Assembly: GCA_002786025.1 (NCBI GenBank)
Contig: NHNW01000013.1
Span: forward strand, 124,001 to 188,000
Source: Zasmidium citrigriseum
Taxonomy: Eukaryota > Ascomycota > Dothideomycetes > Mycosphaerellales > Mycosphaerellaceae
Reading direction: 5' to 3'
Length of the DNA: 64,000 bases
Part shown: one piece after another, positions 63,422 through 64,000 of the stretch
How the letters are laid out: each line of letters opens with the position of its first letter
How positions within the stretch are numbered: the stretch's first letter is position 1
Position numbers and translations under genes: made by a program
Notes under the pieces: model-generated
Told to the model about the DNA's origin: nothing
The model's database searches: none
Seen by the model: the letters and a program-made list of their open reading frames with translations, nothing else

Positions 63422-64000
63422 TTTGGGGTTTTGATAGTCAAGGATGATTCAATGTGTCTGCAGAAGGCCGCTGGCTGTTTTTGATGCTTCGAGGGGAAGG
63501 CTGGTTAACATGACTTATATACAAGAGTATGAGGACGCATGATCGATCGTTTGGTAAGGCATAGAGTAGCAACTGACAACCGAAGCTGACCAAACAAACA
63601 ACAACTGACGACTGATCACAGAGCAAGCTATCAAGTCAACGTCAACGTGGACATCTGAGCTCTATAAACGCAAGGAGCAATCCATAATATAGGTTAAGGC
63701 TCTCAAGCAGAGCCTTGTCATTTGCTGCAGCCAACATCTTCATCCATCGCATACTTAGGTACACTTGAATGTCGGGAATTCCAAGAATTGTCGTGGATCA
63801 CAGATGGTAATGTCGTGTCTTTCTTTTCCCAAATAGGAAGCTGTGAATGGCGCTAGCATGTGATCGCCCAAGACAGAAACCTTATGTATCTGCTGCAAAG
63901 CCAAAGTGGCGGAGAGCAACCAAGAAGCAGCCTTAGATGCACCTGATATCTATCGTCTTCGAGTGAACACCTACTAGCGGGACATACTTCATCGAAGAGA
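63422..64000. other. Intergenic region to window end
   Basis: Promoter side of paralog E; no gene or repeat supported. Confidence 0.5.

Overview
The window is nuclear DNA of a filamentous ascomycete (Pezizomycotina, probably a Dothideomycete). Evidence: introns of 47-80 bp with GT(R)NGT donors and CTRAY branch sites; fungal-specific genes (HET-domain protein, VTS1, acrB-like, SYS1, CCR4); and a block of DNA showing repeat-induced point mutation (RIP). Genes lie on both strands, 0.2-2 kb apart. There is no rRNA, CRISPR array or prokaryotic feature, and I recognised no tRNA. The species cannot be named from the sequence alone.

Layout. 0-28.5 kb is mostly conserved housekeeping: HET-domain protein, GPI-type GH16 glucanase, VTS1, a long coiled-coil microtubule-organising-centre protein divergent from an ecdysoneless/SGT1 protein, a small orphan gene (paralog A), the DEAH helicase DHR2, an amino-acid/choline-type permease, a six-exon MRS3/4 iron carrier, mitochondrial asparaginyl-tRNA synthetase divergent from a spastin/Sap1-type AAA ATPase. 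28.6-39.1 kb looks like one large transposon: imperfect inverted ends, clusters of short gtgtaaa/tttacac words inside both ends, an intact four-exon Tnp2-like transposase gene of about 1345 codons, and a 4.5-kb block almost devoid of CpA and full of minisatellites. 39.7-59 kb returns to ordinary genes: small secreted protein, SYS1 divergent from a complex I NDUFA11-type subunit, two hypothetical proteins, acrB-like protein, hot-dog thioesterase divergent from a LYRM5/ETFRF1-like LYR protein (with an apparent 1-nt frameshift), a methyltransferase, and CCR4. 59.8-63.4 kb is a minus-strand tandem array of four diverged paralogs (B-E) of the orphan gene at 15.4 kb.

How genes relate. Several mitochondrial genes occur (MRS3/4, mt AsnRS, complex I subunit, LYR protein, probable mitochondrial thioesterase), some in divergent pairs with 0.2-0.3 kb shared promoters. 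VTS1 and CCR4 both belong to the mRNA decay machinery (Vts1 recruits Ccr4-Not to stem-loop RNAs in yeast) but are 50 kb apart.

The least explained items are (i) the five-member family A-E, which shares a C-terminal domain and, in three members, a GTTTGNNCAAAC-type palindrome just upstream of the start codon, and (ii) the 10.5-kb element with an untouched transposase beside a heavily RIP-mutated block. Exon boundaries were derived by hand from splice signals and reading frame; no alignment or search was run.
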